Source of the DNA: an uncultured Alphaproteobacteria bacterium | Lineage (GTDB): Bacteria; Pseudomonadota; Alphaproteobacteria; Rhodobacterales; Rhodobacteraceae | Direction: 5' to 3' | NCBI GenBank assembly: GCA_902541695.1 | Contig: CACBRT010000004.1 | Span: 1-58,488 of the forward strand | Length of the DNA stretch: 58,488 bases | Part shown: in pieces, positions 19,233-27,501 of the stretch | How positions within the stretch are numbered: position 1 is the first letter of the stretch | Layout of the letters: every line of letters starts with the position of its first letter | Notes under the pieces: model-generated | Database searches by the model: none | What the model was told of the DNA's origin: nothing | The model's input: only the letters and a program-made list of their open reading frames with translations | Translations under genes and position numbers: made by a program

Positions 19233-19844
19233 ATGAAATATTTTTTGCATGAAAATGATTTACCTAAAGACATTAAAATCGGAAAGTCCATAGCGATAGA
19301 CACAGAAACTACAGGATTAAATCTTAGAAGAGATCGATTATGTCTTATTCAGGTATGTACAGAAAAAAAAGAAATTCATCTTATCAAAATAAAAAAAAAA
19401 TCTTCATCCCCAGTATTAGCAAATATACTTAGTGATAACAAAATATTGAAAATTTTTCACTTTGCTAGATTTGACATAGCTGTGCTTATGAATCAAATCA
19501 AGTGTGATGTATTAAATATTTATTGTACAAAAATTGCTTCAAAGTTAGCTAGAACTTCGTCAGATAACCATAGTTTAAAAAATTTAGTTTCACACTTTTT
19601 GTCAATTGAAATCCCTAAATTTGAACAAACTTCTGATTGGGGTTCAGATAAATTAACAAAATCTCAATTAGAATATGCTGCTTCTGATGTATTATATCTG
19701 CATCAACTTAAAGATTTTTTAGACAAAATTTTGATAAGAGAAGAAAGACAAAAAATAGCAGAAAACATCTTCATTTTTTTACCACAACTATCATCCCTTG
19801 ATATTGAAGGTTGGGATATTAATAATTTAATGTCTCATAAATAA
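19233..19844 (+). CDS. rnd: ribonuclease D (short form)
   Basis: A DEDDy 3'-5' exoribonuclease of 203 residues acting in tRNA 3' maturation and RNA decay. Active-site residues: Asp23 and Glu25 in AIDTETTGLN, Asp81 in FARFDIAVL, Tyr148 and Asp152 in LEYAASDVLYL. It consists of the nuclease domain only, lacking the HRDC domains of E. coli RNase D, as is usual for the short alphaproteobacterial form. It is the first plus-strand gene ahead of lptC, so may lead that operon. The 125-base upstream gap is AT-rich and probably holds its promoter. Confidence 0.9.
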   Translation: MKYFLHENDLPKDIKIGKSIAIDTETTGLNLRRDRLCLIQVCTEKKEIHLIKIKKKSSSPVLANILSDNKILKIFHFARFDIAVLMNQIKCDVLNIYCTKIASKLARTSSDNHSLKNLVSHFLSIEIPKFEQTSDWGSDKLTKSQLEYAASDVLYLHQLKDFLDKILIREERQKIAENIFIFLPQLSSLDIEGWDINNLMSHK

Positions 19845-19879
19845 AATAAACTTATGATTTTTAACAAAAGGTAAAAAAA

Positions 19880-20470
19880 ATAACACATACAAATATAATC
19901 AGATTATTTAAGCTAAGTTTTTTATTACTTTCCTTTTCATTAGTAATGATGATTTTTTTTGTGTCTACCAAAGATGATTTTGAAAAAACTTTTCTTGTTG
20001 AGACGAAGGATTTAAATCTAGGCTCTGAAGGAAATAGTTTCCAAATTGATAATGCACAACTTAGCAGTTTGAATATAAATGGTAATAGTTTTAAAATTAA
20101 AGCTAACAAAATATATCCTTTCGATAATAAATTACCAATTATCTCAAGCAATGAAATTTCTGGTAATATAAATTTATCTTCTGAAATTATAATTGAAGTT
20201 AAAGCTGAAAAATTAGAATTAAATTCCGAAAATAGTACTTTAAAATTAGGTGGTGGTTATGAAATTAAAAATAAATATTTTCAAATATTAGGCAATGAAA
20301 TTCTATTTAATTTTAACGAAAATATTATTATGAGTTATGATGGTTTTACTTTTTTAACTCAAAATGGTCAAATATCCGGTGGTAAAATAAAAATTTTTAA
20401 TATTAATAAGCTAAAACAAAACCTAATATTCTATATTAATGATGGTGTTAATTTTAAATACTTGCTATGA
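19880..20470 (+). CDS. lptC: LPS export protein LptC (non-standard start)
   Basis: A bitopic inner-membrane protein that passes LPS from LptBFG to LptA. The beta-jellyroll body (repeated strand motifs, about 150 residues) and position before lptA-lptB identify it. The anchoring helix (LFKLSFLLLSFSLVMMIFFV) is encoded upstream of the first ATG at 19946, and between that helix and the in-frame stop at 19862 there is no ATG, GTG or TTG. The coordinates given start at an ATA at 19880, 8 bases after an AAAGG site. A start at 19946 would truncate the anchor. Function is secure; the start is not. Confidence 0.78.
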   Translation: MTHTNIIRLFKLSFLLLSFSLVMMIFFVSTKDDFEKTFLVETKDLNLGSEGNSFQIDNAQLSSLNINGNSFKIKANKIYPFDNKLPIISSNEISGNINLSSEIIIEVKAEKLELNSENSTLKLGGGYEIKNKYFQILGNEILFNFNENIIMSYDGFTFLTQNGQISGGKIKIFNINKLKQNLIFYINDGVNFKYLL

Positions 20471-20498
20471 TGAAATTAATTTTTTATGAATAAATAAG

Positions 20499-20957
20499 AT
20501 GAATATATATAAATCATATTTAGAAAAAAATTCTAAATCATTTTACATTGCCTTGTTCTTAGTCTTATCTCTCTTATTTGTTACAAAGATTTCAAGTAAT
20601 GAAGTTACTTTTGATGAAATTTTATTAAGTGCAAAATCTGCAACTTTTAATCAAGAATTGGGAATTATAACTCTTAATGAAAATGTTATTTTAAAATATG
20701 AAGATCTTAATTTTAGGTCAGACGAGATGCAACTATTATTTGAAAAAAAAAGTGAAATTGAAAATTTTACAAGCATTCAAAAAATCATTGCCAGAGGAAA
20801 TGTATTTTTTGAACGAGATGAAGAAATAATTAGTAGTGATTTAGTATCTTTTGCAACTAATGAAAATAAAGTCAAAATTATTGGCAATGTAAAAATTGTC
20901 AAAGGAAAAAATATGGGTTTTAAATCTGAAAAGCTAGAAATTAATTTAAAAAATTAA
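20499..20957 (+). CDS. lptA: LPS transport periplasmic protein LptA
   Basis: A 152-residue periplasmic bridge protein of the Lpt machine, with the OstA/LptA repeated beta-strand pattern (SAKSATFNQELGIITLNENV, then ARGNVFFERDEEIISSD, then KIIGNVKIVKGKN). A hydrophobic signal segment spans about residues 17-31, preceded by a longer-than-usual polar N-terminus. It lies 28 bases after lptC and about 45 bases before the likely lptB start. The ATG at 20499 has only a weak upstream AAG. Confidence 0.88.
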   Translation: MNIYKSYLEKNSKSFYIALFLVLSLLFVTKISSNEVTFDEILLSAKSATFNQELGIITLNENVILKYEDLNFRSDEMQLLFEKKSEIENFTSIQKIIARGNVFFERDEEIISSDLVSFATNENKVKIIGNVKIVKGKNMGFKSEKLEINLKN

Positions 20958-21002
20958 AAATATTTCAAATTAAATTTCACAAATAATCTAAGGATAAGAA
21001 AC

Positions 21003-21779
21003 ATTAAAAATATACATTCAATTAAAAATAATAAAATAAAACAACTAAATCTGCGTGAAACAGGATTAGTTATAAAAGATTTGAGAAAAAGTATTAAAAA
21101 AAAACCAATACTTAGAGATGTAAGTTTAAAACTAAAAAAAGGTGAAGCTATTGCTTTACTTGGTCCGAATGGAACAGGGAAAACAACGTGCTTTTATTCA
21201 ATAGTAGGTCTAACCTCAATAGACTCTGGAAAAATAATTATTGACAATGCTGATGTAACAAATCTTCCAATGTATAGGAGGGCTAAATTAGGATTGGGAT
21301 ATTTGCCTCAAGAGTCCAGTATTTTTAAAGGATTGTCAGTAGAAAAAAACATAATGGCAGTTCTTGAGATTAGTATAAAAGATAAGCAAGAGAGAAAGAG
21401 AGAGCTAGAACTGCTTTTGGGAGAATTCTCTATAACCCATTTAAGACAAGCATCTGCTATCACTTTATCAGGAGGTGAAAGAAGAAGAGTAGAAATTGCT
21501 AGATGCTTAGCTAGTAAACCAAAATATATATTATTAGACGAACCATTTGCCGGTGTCGACCCTATAGCAGTTAATGAAATTAGAAAATTAGTTTCTCAAC
21601 TTAAAGAACGTGGCTTAGGAGTTTTAATTACAGATCATAATGTCAGAGAAACACTAGAAATCGTTGATAGAGCTTATATACTTCATGAAGGTTATGTCAT
21701 AATGAAAGGAACACCTAAAGAGGTTGTCAATGATGAAAGTGTAAGAAAAGTTTATTTAGGAAATCAATTTCGGATATGA
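21003..21779 (+). CDS. lptB: LPS export ABC ATPase LptB (non-standard start)
   Basis: The ATPase powering LPS extraction. Seen: Walker A GPNGTGKTT, Q-loop PQESSIF, signature LSGGERRRVEIAR, Walker B YILLDEPFAGVDP and the switch His in ITDHNVRE. The first conserved strand (GLVIKDLRKS) precedes the first standard start, TTG at 21081, so initiation must be earlier. The frame is open from 20958 but has no ATG, GTG or TTG. An ATT at 21003 lies 8 bases after AAGGA; a CTG at 21051 is the other candidate and would match the E. coli N-terminus better. Function is certain, the start is not. Confidence 0.85.
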   Translation: MKNIHSIKNNKIKQLNLRETGLVIKDLRKSIKKKPILRDVSLKLKKGEAIALLGPNGTGKTTCFYSIVGLTSIDSGKIIIDNADVTNLPMYRRAKLGLGYLPQESSIFKGLSVEKNIMAVLEISIKDKQERKRELELLLGEFSITHLRQASAITLSGGERRRVEIARCLASKPKYILLDEPFAGVDPIAVNEIRKLVSQLKERGLGVLITDHNVRETLEIVDRAYILHEGYVIMKGTPKEVVNDESVRKVYLGNQFRI

Positions 21780-21814
21780 AGATTTTTATTAAAATGCAGT
21801 AATAAGGAAAAATA

Positions 21815-22138
21815 ATGGATATTCAGATCAGTGGAAAACAATTGAAAATTGGAAAAAGTCTTACAGATTATGCTAAAAACCAACTTGATTTAATTAACAA
21901 GAAATATTTATTAAGACCGACTTATGCTAATATTACATTTACTAAAGAAAATAATCAATTCAGGTGTGAAACATTATTACATCTATCTAGTGGTTTAACA
22001 GCCCGCTGTAGTGGTAAAGCTAGGGAAATATATTACTCTTATCAAAAATCAATTCTTAGGTTAGAGAAAATCCTTCGAAGACACAAAAGGAGATTAAGAA
22101 GCCATCATTTAATTGACAAAAAATTAAATACCGATTGA
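21815..22138 (+). CDS. hpf: ribosome hibernation promoting factor, short form
   Basis: A 107-residue HPF/RaiA N-terminal-domain protein that binds the decoding region of idle 30S subunits. Seen: the MDIQISGKQLKIGKSLTDYA start, the basic tail KILRRHKRRLRSHH, and no C-terminal dimerisation domain. Alphaproteobacterial homologues are usually the long form, so this one is reduced. It follows lptB by 35 bases, where rpoN sits in many relatives. Confidence 0.9.
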   Translation: MDIQISGKQLKIGKSLTDYAKNQLDLINKKYLLRPTYANITFTKENNQFRCETLLHLSSGLTARCSGKAREIYYSYQKSILRLEKILRRHKRRLRSHHLIDKKLNTD

Positions 22139-22231
22139 TTAAATTTTTTTTATTTAGGTATATTAATCTTTACTTTAAATTCAAATATGTTAAAAAACAA
22201 AATTAAATTTTGTTTGGGGTAAATATCATTT

Positions 22232-22696
22232 ATGATTATTTCTGAAATTTTGTCACCTGATGCTATTTTAACATCAATTAAGGCTTCAAGTAAAAAAAGA
22301 GTTCTTCAAGAAATATCTGTTGGAATATCCAATATCTATGGATTAGAACAAACAAAAGTTTTTTTAGCATTACAGGAAAGAGAAAAATTAGGTCCCACTG
22401 GTATGGGACATGGCGTTGCCATTCCTCATGCTCGGATTAATTCTATTTCTTCAATTAAGGGGGTTTTTGCAAAATTAATAAATCCTTTAGATTTTGGGTC
22501 TATGGATAGCCAAAATGTTGATTTAATATTTGTTCTTATAGCACCACATGAATCAGGAGCTAATCACTTGAAAGCCTTAGCAAAAGTATCAAGAATATTA
22601 AGAAATAAATCAACTTGTGAAAAATTAAGATCAACTATTGACAAATCAGCCCTTTACTCAATCTTAACAACTGATGAAGAAATTCAAGCAGCTTGA
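22232..22696 (+). CDS. ptsN: PTS IIA-like nitrogen regulatory protein
   Basis: EIIA-Ntr, a 154-residue phosphocarrier of the nitrogen PTS. The phosphorylated His66 lies in MGHGVAIPHARI, and the family start ISEILSPDAI is intact. It normally receives phosphate from NPr (ptsO) and influences K+ transport and stringent signalling. It lies in the lpt-hpf-ptsN order, but rpoN, the usual partner in this cluster, is absent here. The stop is 1 base from the convergent kdsB stop. Confidence 0.94.
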   Translation: MIISEILSPDAILTSIKASSKKRVLQEISVGISNIYGLEQTKVFLALQEREKLGPTGMGHGVAIPHARINSISSIKGVFAKLINPLDFGSMDSQNVDLIFVLIAPHESGANHLKALAKVSRILRNKSTCEKLRSTIDKSALYSILTTDEEIQAA

Positions 22697-22697
22697 A

Positions 22698-23495
22698 TTA
22701 AATCTTTTCATTTTCTTTTAGAATTTTTTCAATAATAGGGATATCACTTGGATTATTTAATTCCCAAAATTGTCTACCTCTTAGGGAAGAAAGGACACAA
22801 TTTATTTCAATATTGTTTTCAAGAAATCTGAGTTGTTCTAGGCCTTCTTGTTTTTCAAGATAGCCTTGTGGAAATTTTATGTATGATTTTAATGCTTCTG
22901 ACCTATATGCATAAACACCGATGTGATGGTAAACAAAGTTTGAATCATCATCAATATCACAATGGTTCATATAAGGGATTAATTCTTTAGAAAAATATAA
23001 AGCTTTATAATTTTTGTCAAAAACAACAGTGGTTGCCCCAATTCTTCCAGCTTTTTTATCCCAGAACAATTTTTCTAATGTTTTTTTATCGCATTTCAGA
23101 ACGGGTGTAGTTACATTATAATGATTATTTTGTAATTCTTTTACAAGTTCCTCAATTACCCATATTGGTGTAAGAGGAGCATCTCCTTGAAGATTAACAA
23201 TAATTTCATAATTCTTGTCTTGAAAATTTAATGCTTCAGCCACTCTTTCAGAGCCATTATTGAGGTTTTTTGAAGTCATGCAAACTTCAGCACCAAAACT
23301 TTCGCAAAATTCCTTTATCCTCACATCATCAGTAGCAATTATTTTTTTATCAAAAGTATCAAGTTTTAATGCCAGTTTCCAAGTTTTTTCTATTAAACTT
23401 ATTTTTTTTCCATCAAAATCTTCAAGTAAAGCTAAAGGTTTTCCAGGAAATCTAGAAGATTCGAATCTAGCAGGTATTACTAAAAGATTGCTCAT
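22698..23495 (-). CDS. kdsB: 3-deoxy-manno-octulosonate cytidylyltransferase
   Basis: CMP-Kdo synthetase, which activates Kdo for the inner core of lipopolysaccharide. The nucleotidyltransferase motif VIPARFESSRFPGKPL is at residues 6-21; NLQGDAPL and HHIGVYAYR follow as in the family. At 265 residues it is slightly longer than the E. coli enzyme. With lptC-A-B next door it indicates an LPS-bearing outer membrane. Confidence 0.96.
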   Translation of the reverse strand: MSNLLVIPARFESSRFPGKPLALLEDFDGKKISLIEKTWKLALKLDTFDKKIIATDDVRIKEFCESFGAEVCMTSKNLNNGSERVAEALNFQDKNYEIIVNLQGDAPLTPIWVIEELVKELQNNHYNVTTPVLKCDKKTLEKLFWDKKAGRIGATTVVFDKNYKALYFSKELIPYMNHCDIDDDSNFVYHHIGVYAYRSEALKSYIKFPQGYLEKQEGLEQLRFLENNIEINCVLSSLRGRQFWELNNPSDIPIIEKILKENEKI

Positions 23496-23622
23496 GATAA
23501 AAAACTTTATTAAATAATTAAATAAATCATATTAACATCAAAAATTAAAAATAATCTTCGTTAAATATTACTATATAAAGAAATCAAAGTCATAAAAATT
23601 TGTAATAAATTATGATTTTATC

Positions 23623-23650
23623 CTTGTAGTGTGAAAATGAAAACCCATAT
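23623..23650 (+). promoter_or_regulatory. possible sigma-32 (RpoH) promoter for dnaK
   Basis: CTTGTA and CCCATAT are separated by about 15 bases, a fair match to heat-shock sigma-32 promoters (CTTGAA ... CCCCATNT), roughly 58 bases before the dnaK start. The 212-base gap shows no CIRCE element (TTAGCACTC-N9-GAGTGCTAA), so HrcA probably does not act directly here. Assigned by eye only. Confidence 0.4.
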
Positions 23651-23707
23651 AAATCCTAAACCTAAAATAATAAAGGTTGTATAATTTATAATGGGAAGGA
23701 AAATAAT

Positions 23708-25633
23708 ATGTCCAAAGTTATTGGTATTGATTTAGGAACAACAAATTCTTGCGTAGCATTAATGGATGGGAAAGATGCGAAAGTAATTGAAAATTCAGAA
23801 GGTGCAAGAACAACACCTTCTATAGTTGGTTTTACTGATGACGAACGACTAGTTGGCCAGCCTGCAAAAAGACAAGCTGTTACCAACCCAGAAAAAACAC
23901 TTTTTGCTGTTAAAAGACTAATTGGTAGAAGATTAGACGATCCCATGGTTGAGAAAGATAAAGATATGGTTCCTTATTCTATAGTGGATGAAGGTAATGG
24001 TGATGCGTGGGTTGAAGTAGATAAACAAAAATACTCCCCAAGCCAAATTTCAGCATTTATTTTACAAAAGATGAAGGAAACTGCTGAAAGTTTTCTAGGC
24101 GAAGATGTATCTCAAGCAGTAATTACTGTTCCAGCATATTTTAATGATGCACAAAGGCAAGCTACCAAAGATGCAGGTAAAATTGCTGGTCTAGATGTTC
24201 TAAGAATTATAAATGAACCAACAGCAGCTGCATTAGCTTATGGTTTAGATAAAGAAGGTGGAAAAACAATTGCTGTTTTCGACTTAGGAGGTGGTACATT
24301 TGATATTTCAATATTGGAAATTGATGACGGATTATTTGAGGTAAAGTCTACCAATGGTGATACTTTCCTAGGTGGTGAAGATTTTGACATGAGGATTGTT
24401 GATTATTTAGCAACTGAGTTTAAAAAAGAAAGTGGGGTTGATTTAAAATCAGACAAAATGGCTTTACAGCGCTTGAAAGAAGCTGCTGAAAAAGCAAAGA
24501 TAGAACTTTCGTCTCAATCACAAACTGAAATTAACCAACCTTTCATATCTATGGATCCCAAGACTAGTCAACCTTTACACATGGTTATTAAATTAACAAG
24601 GGCTAAGTTAGAAAGTTTAGTTTCAGATCTTGTCTCTAGATCATTAAAGCCATGTCAAGCTGCCTTGAAAGACGCTGGCCTCTCTAAAACAGAAATTGAT
24701 GAAGTTGTTTTAGTTGGTGGAATGACTAGAATGCCAAAAGTAATAGAAGAAGTTACTAAATTTTTTGGAAAAGAACCCCATAAAGGAGTAAACCCTGACG
24801 AGGTCGTTGCAATGGGAGCAGCTATACAAGCTGGTGTCTTACAAGGTGATGTAAAAGATGTAGTATTATTAGATGTTACACCACTTTCATTGGGAATCGA
24901 GACTCTTGGAGGAGTATTTACTCGTCTCATAGAACGTAACACAACCATACCTACAAAGAAAAGTCAGGTTTTTTCAACTGCTGAAGATAATCAAAGTGCT
25001 GTTACAATTCGAGTGTTTCAAGGAGAGAGGGAAATTGCAAATGATAACAAGGTTCTCGGTCAATTTAATCTAGAAAATATACCACCTGCACCGCGAGGTG
25101 TACCTCAAATTGAAGTTACATTTGACATTGATGCTAATGGAATTGTGTCAGTATCCGCAAAAGATAAAGGTACAGGAAAAGAACAAAATATTACAATTCA
25201 AGCTTCAGGAGGCTTATCAGATGAAGATATTGAAAAAATGGTTAAAGATGCAGAGGAAAATGCTGAAGCAGATAAGGAAAAAAAGGATTTAATTGAAGCT
25301 AAAAATCAAGCAGAAAGTTTGATTCATAGTACTGAGAAATCACTAGAAGAGCATTCTGACAAAATAGACCCATCAACTGTTGAAGCAATTGAACTTTCAA
25401 TCAAAGCTTTGAAAGAGACATTAGAAAGTGAGGATCCGTCTGCTGATAAAATAAGAGCTAGGGCTCAGGATGTAACAGATGCTGCCATGAAACTTGGCGA
25501 GGCCATATATAAAGCTGAAGCAGAGGCAAATCAATCTAAAGAAGAGAACACAAACAATAATACAAATAATGAAGATAATAATGACGACATTGTAGATGCT
25601 GATTTTGAAGATTTAAACAAGACTGATAAATAA
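23708..25633 (+). CDS. dnaK: chaperone DnaK (Hsp70)
   Basis: A 641-residue Hsp70. The ATPase domain begins [13 protein letters not shown] and contains [17 protein letters not shown] and FDLGGGTFD. The substrate domain is complete, and the acidic tail ends [12 protein letters not shown], as in most proteobacterial DnaKs. The ATG follows AAGGAA. It leads a dnaK-dnaJ-grpE cluster, with dnaJ 53 bases downstream, so the whole cycle (DnaJ activation, GrpE exchange) is encoded together. Confidence 0.98.
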   Translation: MSKVIGIDLGTTNSCVALMDGKDAKVIENSEGARTTPSIVGFTDDERLVGQPAKRQAVTNPEKTLFAVKRLIGRRLDDPMVEKDKDMVPYSIVDEGNGDAWVEVDKQKYSPSQISAFILQKMKETAESFLGEDVSQAVITVPAYFNDAQRQATKDAGKIAGLDVLRIINEPTAAALAYGLDKEGGKTIAVFDLGGGTFDISILEIDDGLFEVKSTNGDTFLGGEDFDMRIVDYLATEFKKESGVDLKSDKMALQRLKEAAEKAKIELSSQSQTEINQPFISMDPKTSQPLHMVIKLTRAKLESLVSDLVSRSLKPCQAALKDAGLSKTEIDEVVLVGGMTRMPKVIEEVTKFFGKEPHKGVNPDEVVAMGAAIQAGVLQGDVKDVVLLDVTPLSLGIETLGGVFTRLIERNTTIPTKKSQVFSTAEDNQSAVTIRVFQGEREIANDNKVLGQFNLENIPPAPRGVPQIEVTFDIDANGIVSVSAKDKGTGKEQNITIQASGGLSDEDIEKMVKDAEENAEADKEKKDLIEAKNQAESLIHSTEKSLEEHSDKIDPSTVEAIELSIKALKETLESEDPSADKIRARAQDVTDAAMKLGEAIYKAEAEANQSKEENTNNNTNNEDNNDDIVDADFEDLNKTDK

Positions 25634-25686
25634 TTATATGATAGATAATAATTTGTTTTGTTAAATTTTATATAAACAGGTAAATT

Positions 25687-26829
25687 ATGTCCAAAAGTGA
25701 CTATTATGAAATCCTAGGTTGTACAAAAAATGCTTCTGAAGCTGAATTAAAAAAAGCTTTTAGATCAAAGGCAAAAGAGCTTCACCCTGATAGAAACGCT
25801 GGAAATTCATCAGCTACTGAAAAGTTTAAAAAAGTTAATGAAGCCTACGATATACTTAAGGATCCTAATAAAAGAGCTGCATACGATAGATACGGCCATG
25901 CTGCTTTTGATGGAAGTATGGGGGGAGGTTTTAATAGTGGAGGATCCTCCAATGGAGACTTTGCATCAGCTTTCTCAGATGTTTTTGAAGATTTGTTTGG
26001 CGACTTTATGGGAGGTGGTAATTCTAGGTCAAGTAACACTAATAGAGCAAATCGTGGTGCAGACTTAAGATACAATATGCAAATTTCTCTTAAAGATGCT
26101 TTTTCTGGTAAAAAAACAAATATTGATGTGCCTACATCAGTTTCTTGCGATACATGTGCTGGTACTGGGGCTAGATCTGGTGCAAACCCTACATCTTGCC
26201 CTACGTGTTCTGGAATTGGAAAAGTAAGAGCGCAACAAGGTTTTTTTACAGTTGAAAGAACATGTCCTACATGTTCTGGAAAAGGTCAAATAATAAATGA
26301 CCCATGTCGATTATGTAATGGACAAGGGAGAGCTGAAAAATCCAAAAAACTAAGTGTAAACATACCACCTGGTGTAGAAACAGGTACAAGAATTAGATTA
26401 GCAGGTGAAGGAGAAGCTGGCATTAGAGGAGGTCAATCCGGAGATTTATACATTTTCATTGAAGTTGAAAAACATTCTATTTTTGAAAGAGAAGGAAATG
26501 ACCTTTTTTGTCGTATACCTATTAAAATGACTACAGCTGCTTTAGGTGGTGATTTGGAAGCACCTACCTTAGACGGAGGAAAAACAAGAGTTAAAATTCC
26601 TGAGGGCTCTCAAAATAATAAACAATTGAGATTAAGAGGAAAAGGTATGCCTTCTATTAGAGGAAATACAAAAGGGGATCTTTACATTGAGATTTTAGTT
26701 GAAACTCCAGTAAATTTAAATTCTGATCAAATTCAATTACTTAAGAAATTTGAAAAATCTTGTTCTGATAATAGTCCTGCAAACAAAGACTTCTTTAGCA
26801 AAGTTAAAAATTTTTGGAACGCAAACTAA
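25687..26829 (+). CDS. dnaJ: chaperone DnaJ
   Basis: A full-length type I Hsp40 of 380 residues: J domain with His33-Pro34-Asp35, a Gly/Ser-rich linker from about 76 to 120, four CxxCxGxG zinc repeats ([32 protein letters not shown]), and the C-terminal substrate domains. The ATG is preceded by AGGT. It partners the adjacent dnaK. The stop lies 11 bases before the probable grpE start. Confidence 0.97.
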   Translation: MSKSDYYEILGCTKNASEAELKKAFRSKAKELHPDRNAGNSSATEKFKKVNEAYDILKDPNKRAAYDRYGHAAFDGSMGGGFNSGGSSNGDFASAFSDVFEDLFGDFMGGGNSRSSNTNRANRGADLRYNMQISLKDAFSGKKTNIDVPTSVSCDTCAGTGARSGANPTSCPTCSGIGKVRAQQGFFTVERTCPTCSGKGQIINDPCRLCNGQGRAEKSKKLSVNIPPGVETGTRIRLAGEGEAGIRGGQSGDLYIFIEVEKHSIFEREGNDLFCRIPIKMTTAALGGDLEAPTLDGGKTRVKIPEGSQNNKQLRLRGKGMPSIRGNTKGDLYIEILVETPVNLNSDQIQLLKKFEKSCSDNSPANKDFFSKVKNFWNAN

Positions 26830-26840
26830 TTGAGAATGAC

Positions 26841-27473
26841 ATGGAAAATAAAGAGAAAAAGTTAGAAGATATAGGCGATCAAACAATAGAAGTTCATGAT
26901 AATGAAGAAGTAGAAACATCCGATAATCCAGAAATAAAATCTGATCCAGAAAATGCAATAAATAATGAAAACAAAATTGATGAAGATTTAAATGTAGATG
27001 AATTATTAAAAGAAAGAGATGAAACTAAAGATAAATTGATGAGAGCATTAGCAGAAGGTGAAAATATCAGAAAAAGAGCAATAAAAGACAGACAAGATGC
27101 TGAAATTTATGCAATCACAAAATTGGCTAGGGACATAATAAATGTCTATGATAATTTACAAAGAGCATTAGACCTTGCAGACGAAAATTTAGATGAAAAA
27201 TCATTACCCATGATTGAAGGATTAGAAATTACAAAAAAAGATCTTCTTGAAACATTTAAAAAAAATAAAATCGAAAAAATAGAGCCAGAACCAGGTGATA
27301 GATTTGATCCAAAATTACACCAGGCGATGATGGAAACACCGTCTGAAGAAGTTGAAAGAGGTCAAATTTTACAGGTTTTAACTGTTGGTTTTTTAATAGG
27401 AGATAGGCTTCTCAGGGCTTCAAATGTGACAGTTTCTTCAGGAACAAAAGAAAAAAACGATGAAAATAATTAA
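26841..27473 (+). CDS. grpE: nucleotide exchange factor GrpE
   Basis: A 210-residue GrpE that releases ADP from DnaK. An acidic N-terminus (about 55 residues) precedes the coiled-coil (LLKERDETKDKLMRALAEGENIRKRA) and the beta-wing with GDRFDPKLHQAMM and VGFLIGDRLLRAS, all typical. The start is the ATG giving MENKEKK, with GAG 6 bases upstream; a TTG nine codons earlier would overlap dnaJ and is less likely. In many Alphaproteobacteria grpE is paired with hrcA; here it is with dnaK-dnaJ. Confidence 0.95.
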   Translation: MENKEKKLEDIGDQTIEVHDNEEVETSDNPEIKSDPENAINNENKIDEDLNVDELLKERDETKDKLMRALAEGENIRKRAIKDRQDAEIYAITKLARDIINVYDNLQRALDLADENLDEKSLPMIEGLEITKKDLLETFKKNKIEKIEPEPGDRFDPKLHQAMMETPSEEVERGQILQVLTVGFLIGDRLLRASNVTVSSGTKEKNDENN

Positions 27474-27481
27474 ACTCTTAG

Positions 27482-27501
27482 CTATTTTGTTAACAAAATA
27501 G
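27482..27501. terminator. AT-rich hairpin at the mutS/grpE convergence
   Basis: CTATTTTG-TTAA-CAAAATAG is a perfect 8-bp stem with a 4-base loop. It lies in the last codons of mutS including its stop, 8 bases after the grpE stop. It could slow both converging transcripts, but neither side has a strong T tract and the stem is mostly A-T, so termination is only a possibility. Confidence 0.25.

Noticed and set aside
19854-19874. Six-codon leader peptide (MIFNKR) before lptC
   Set aside because: The ATG has no ribosome site and the frame stops at once; it also cannot be joined to lptC by a single indel. Most likely chance.
23496-23707. CIRCE operator upstream of dnaK
   Set aside because: No TTAGCACTC / GAGTGCTAA pair or near match was found in the gap.
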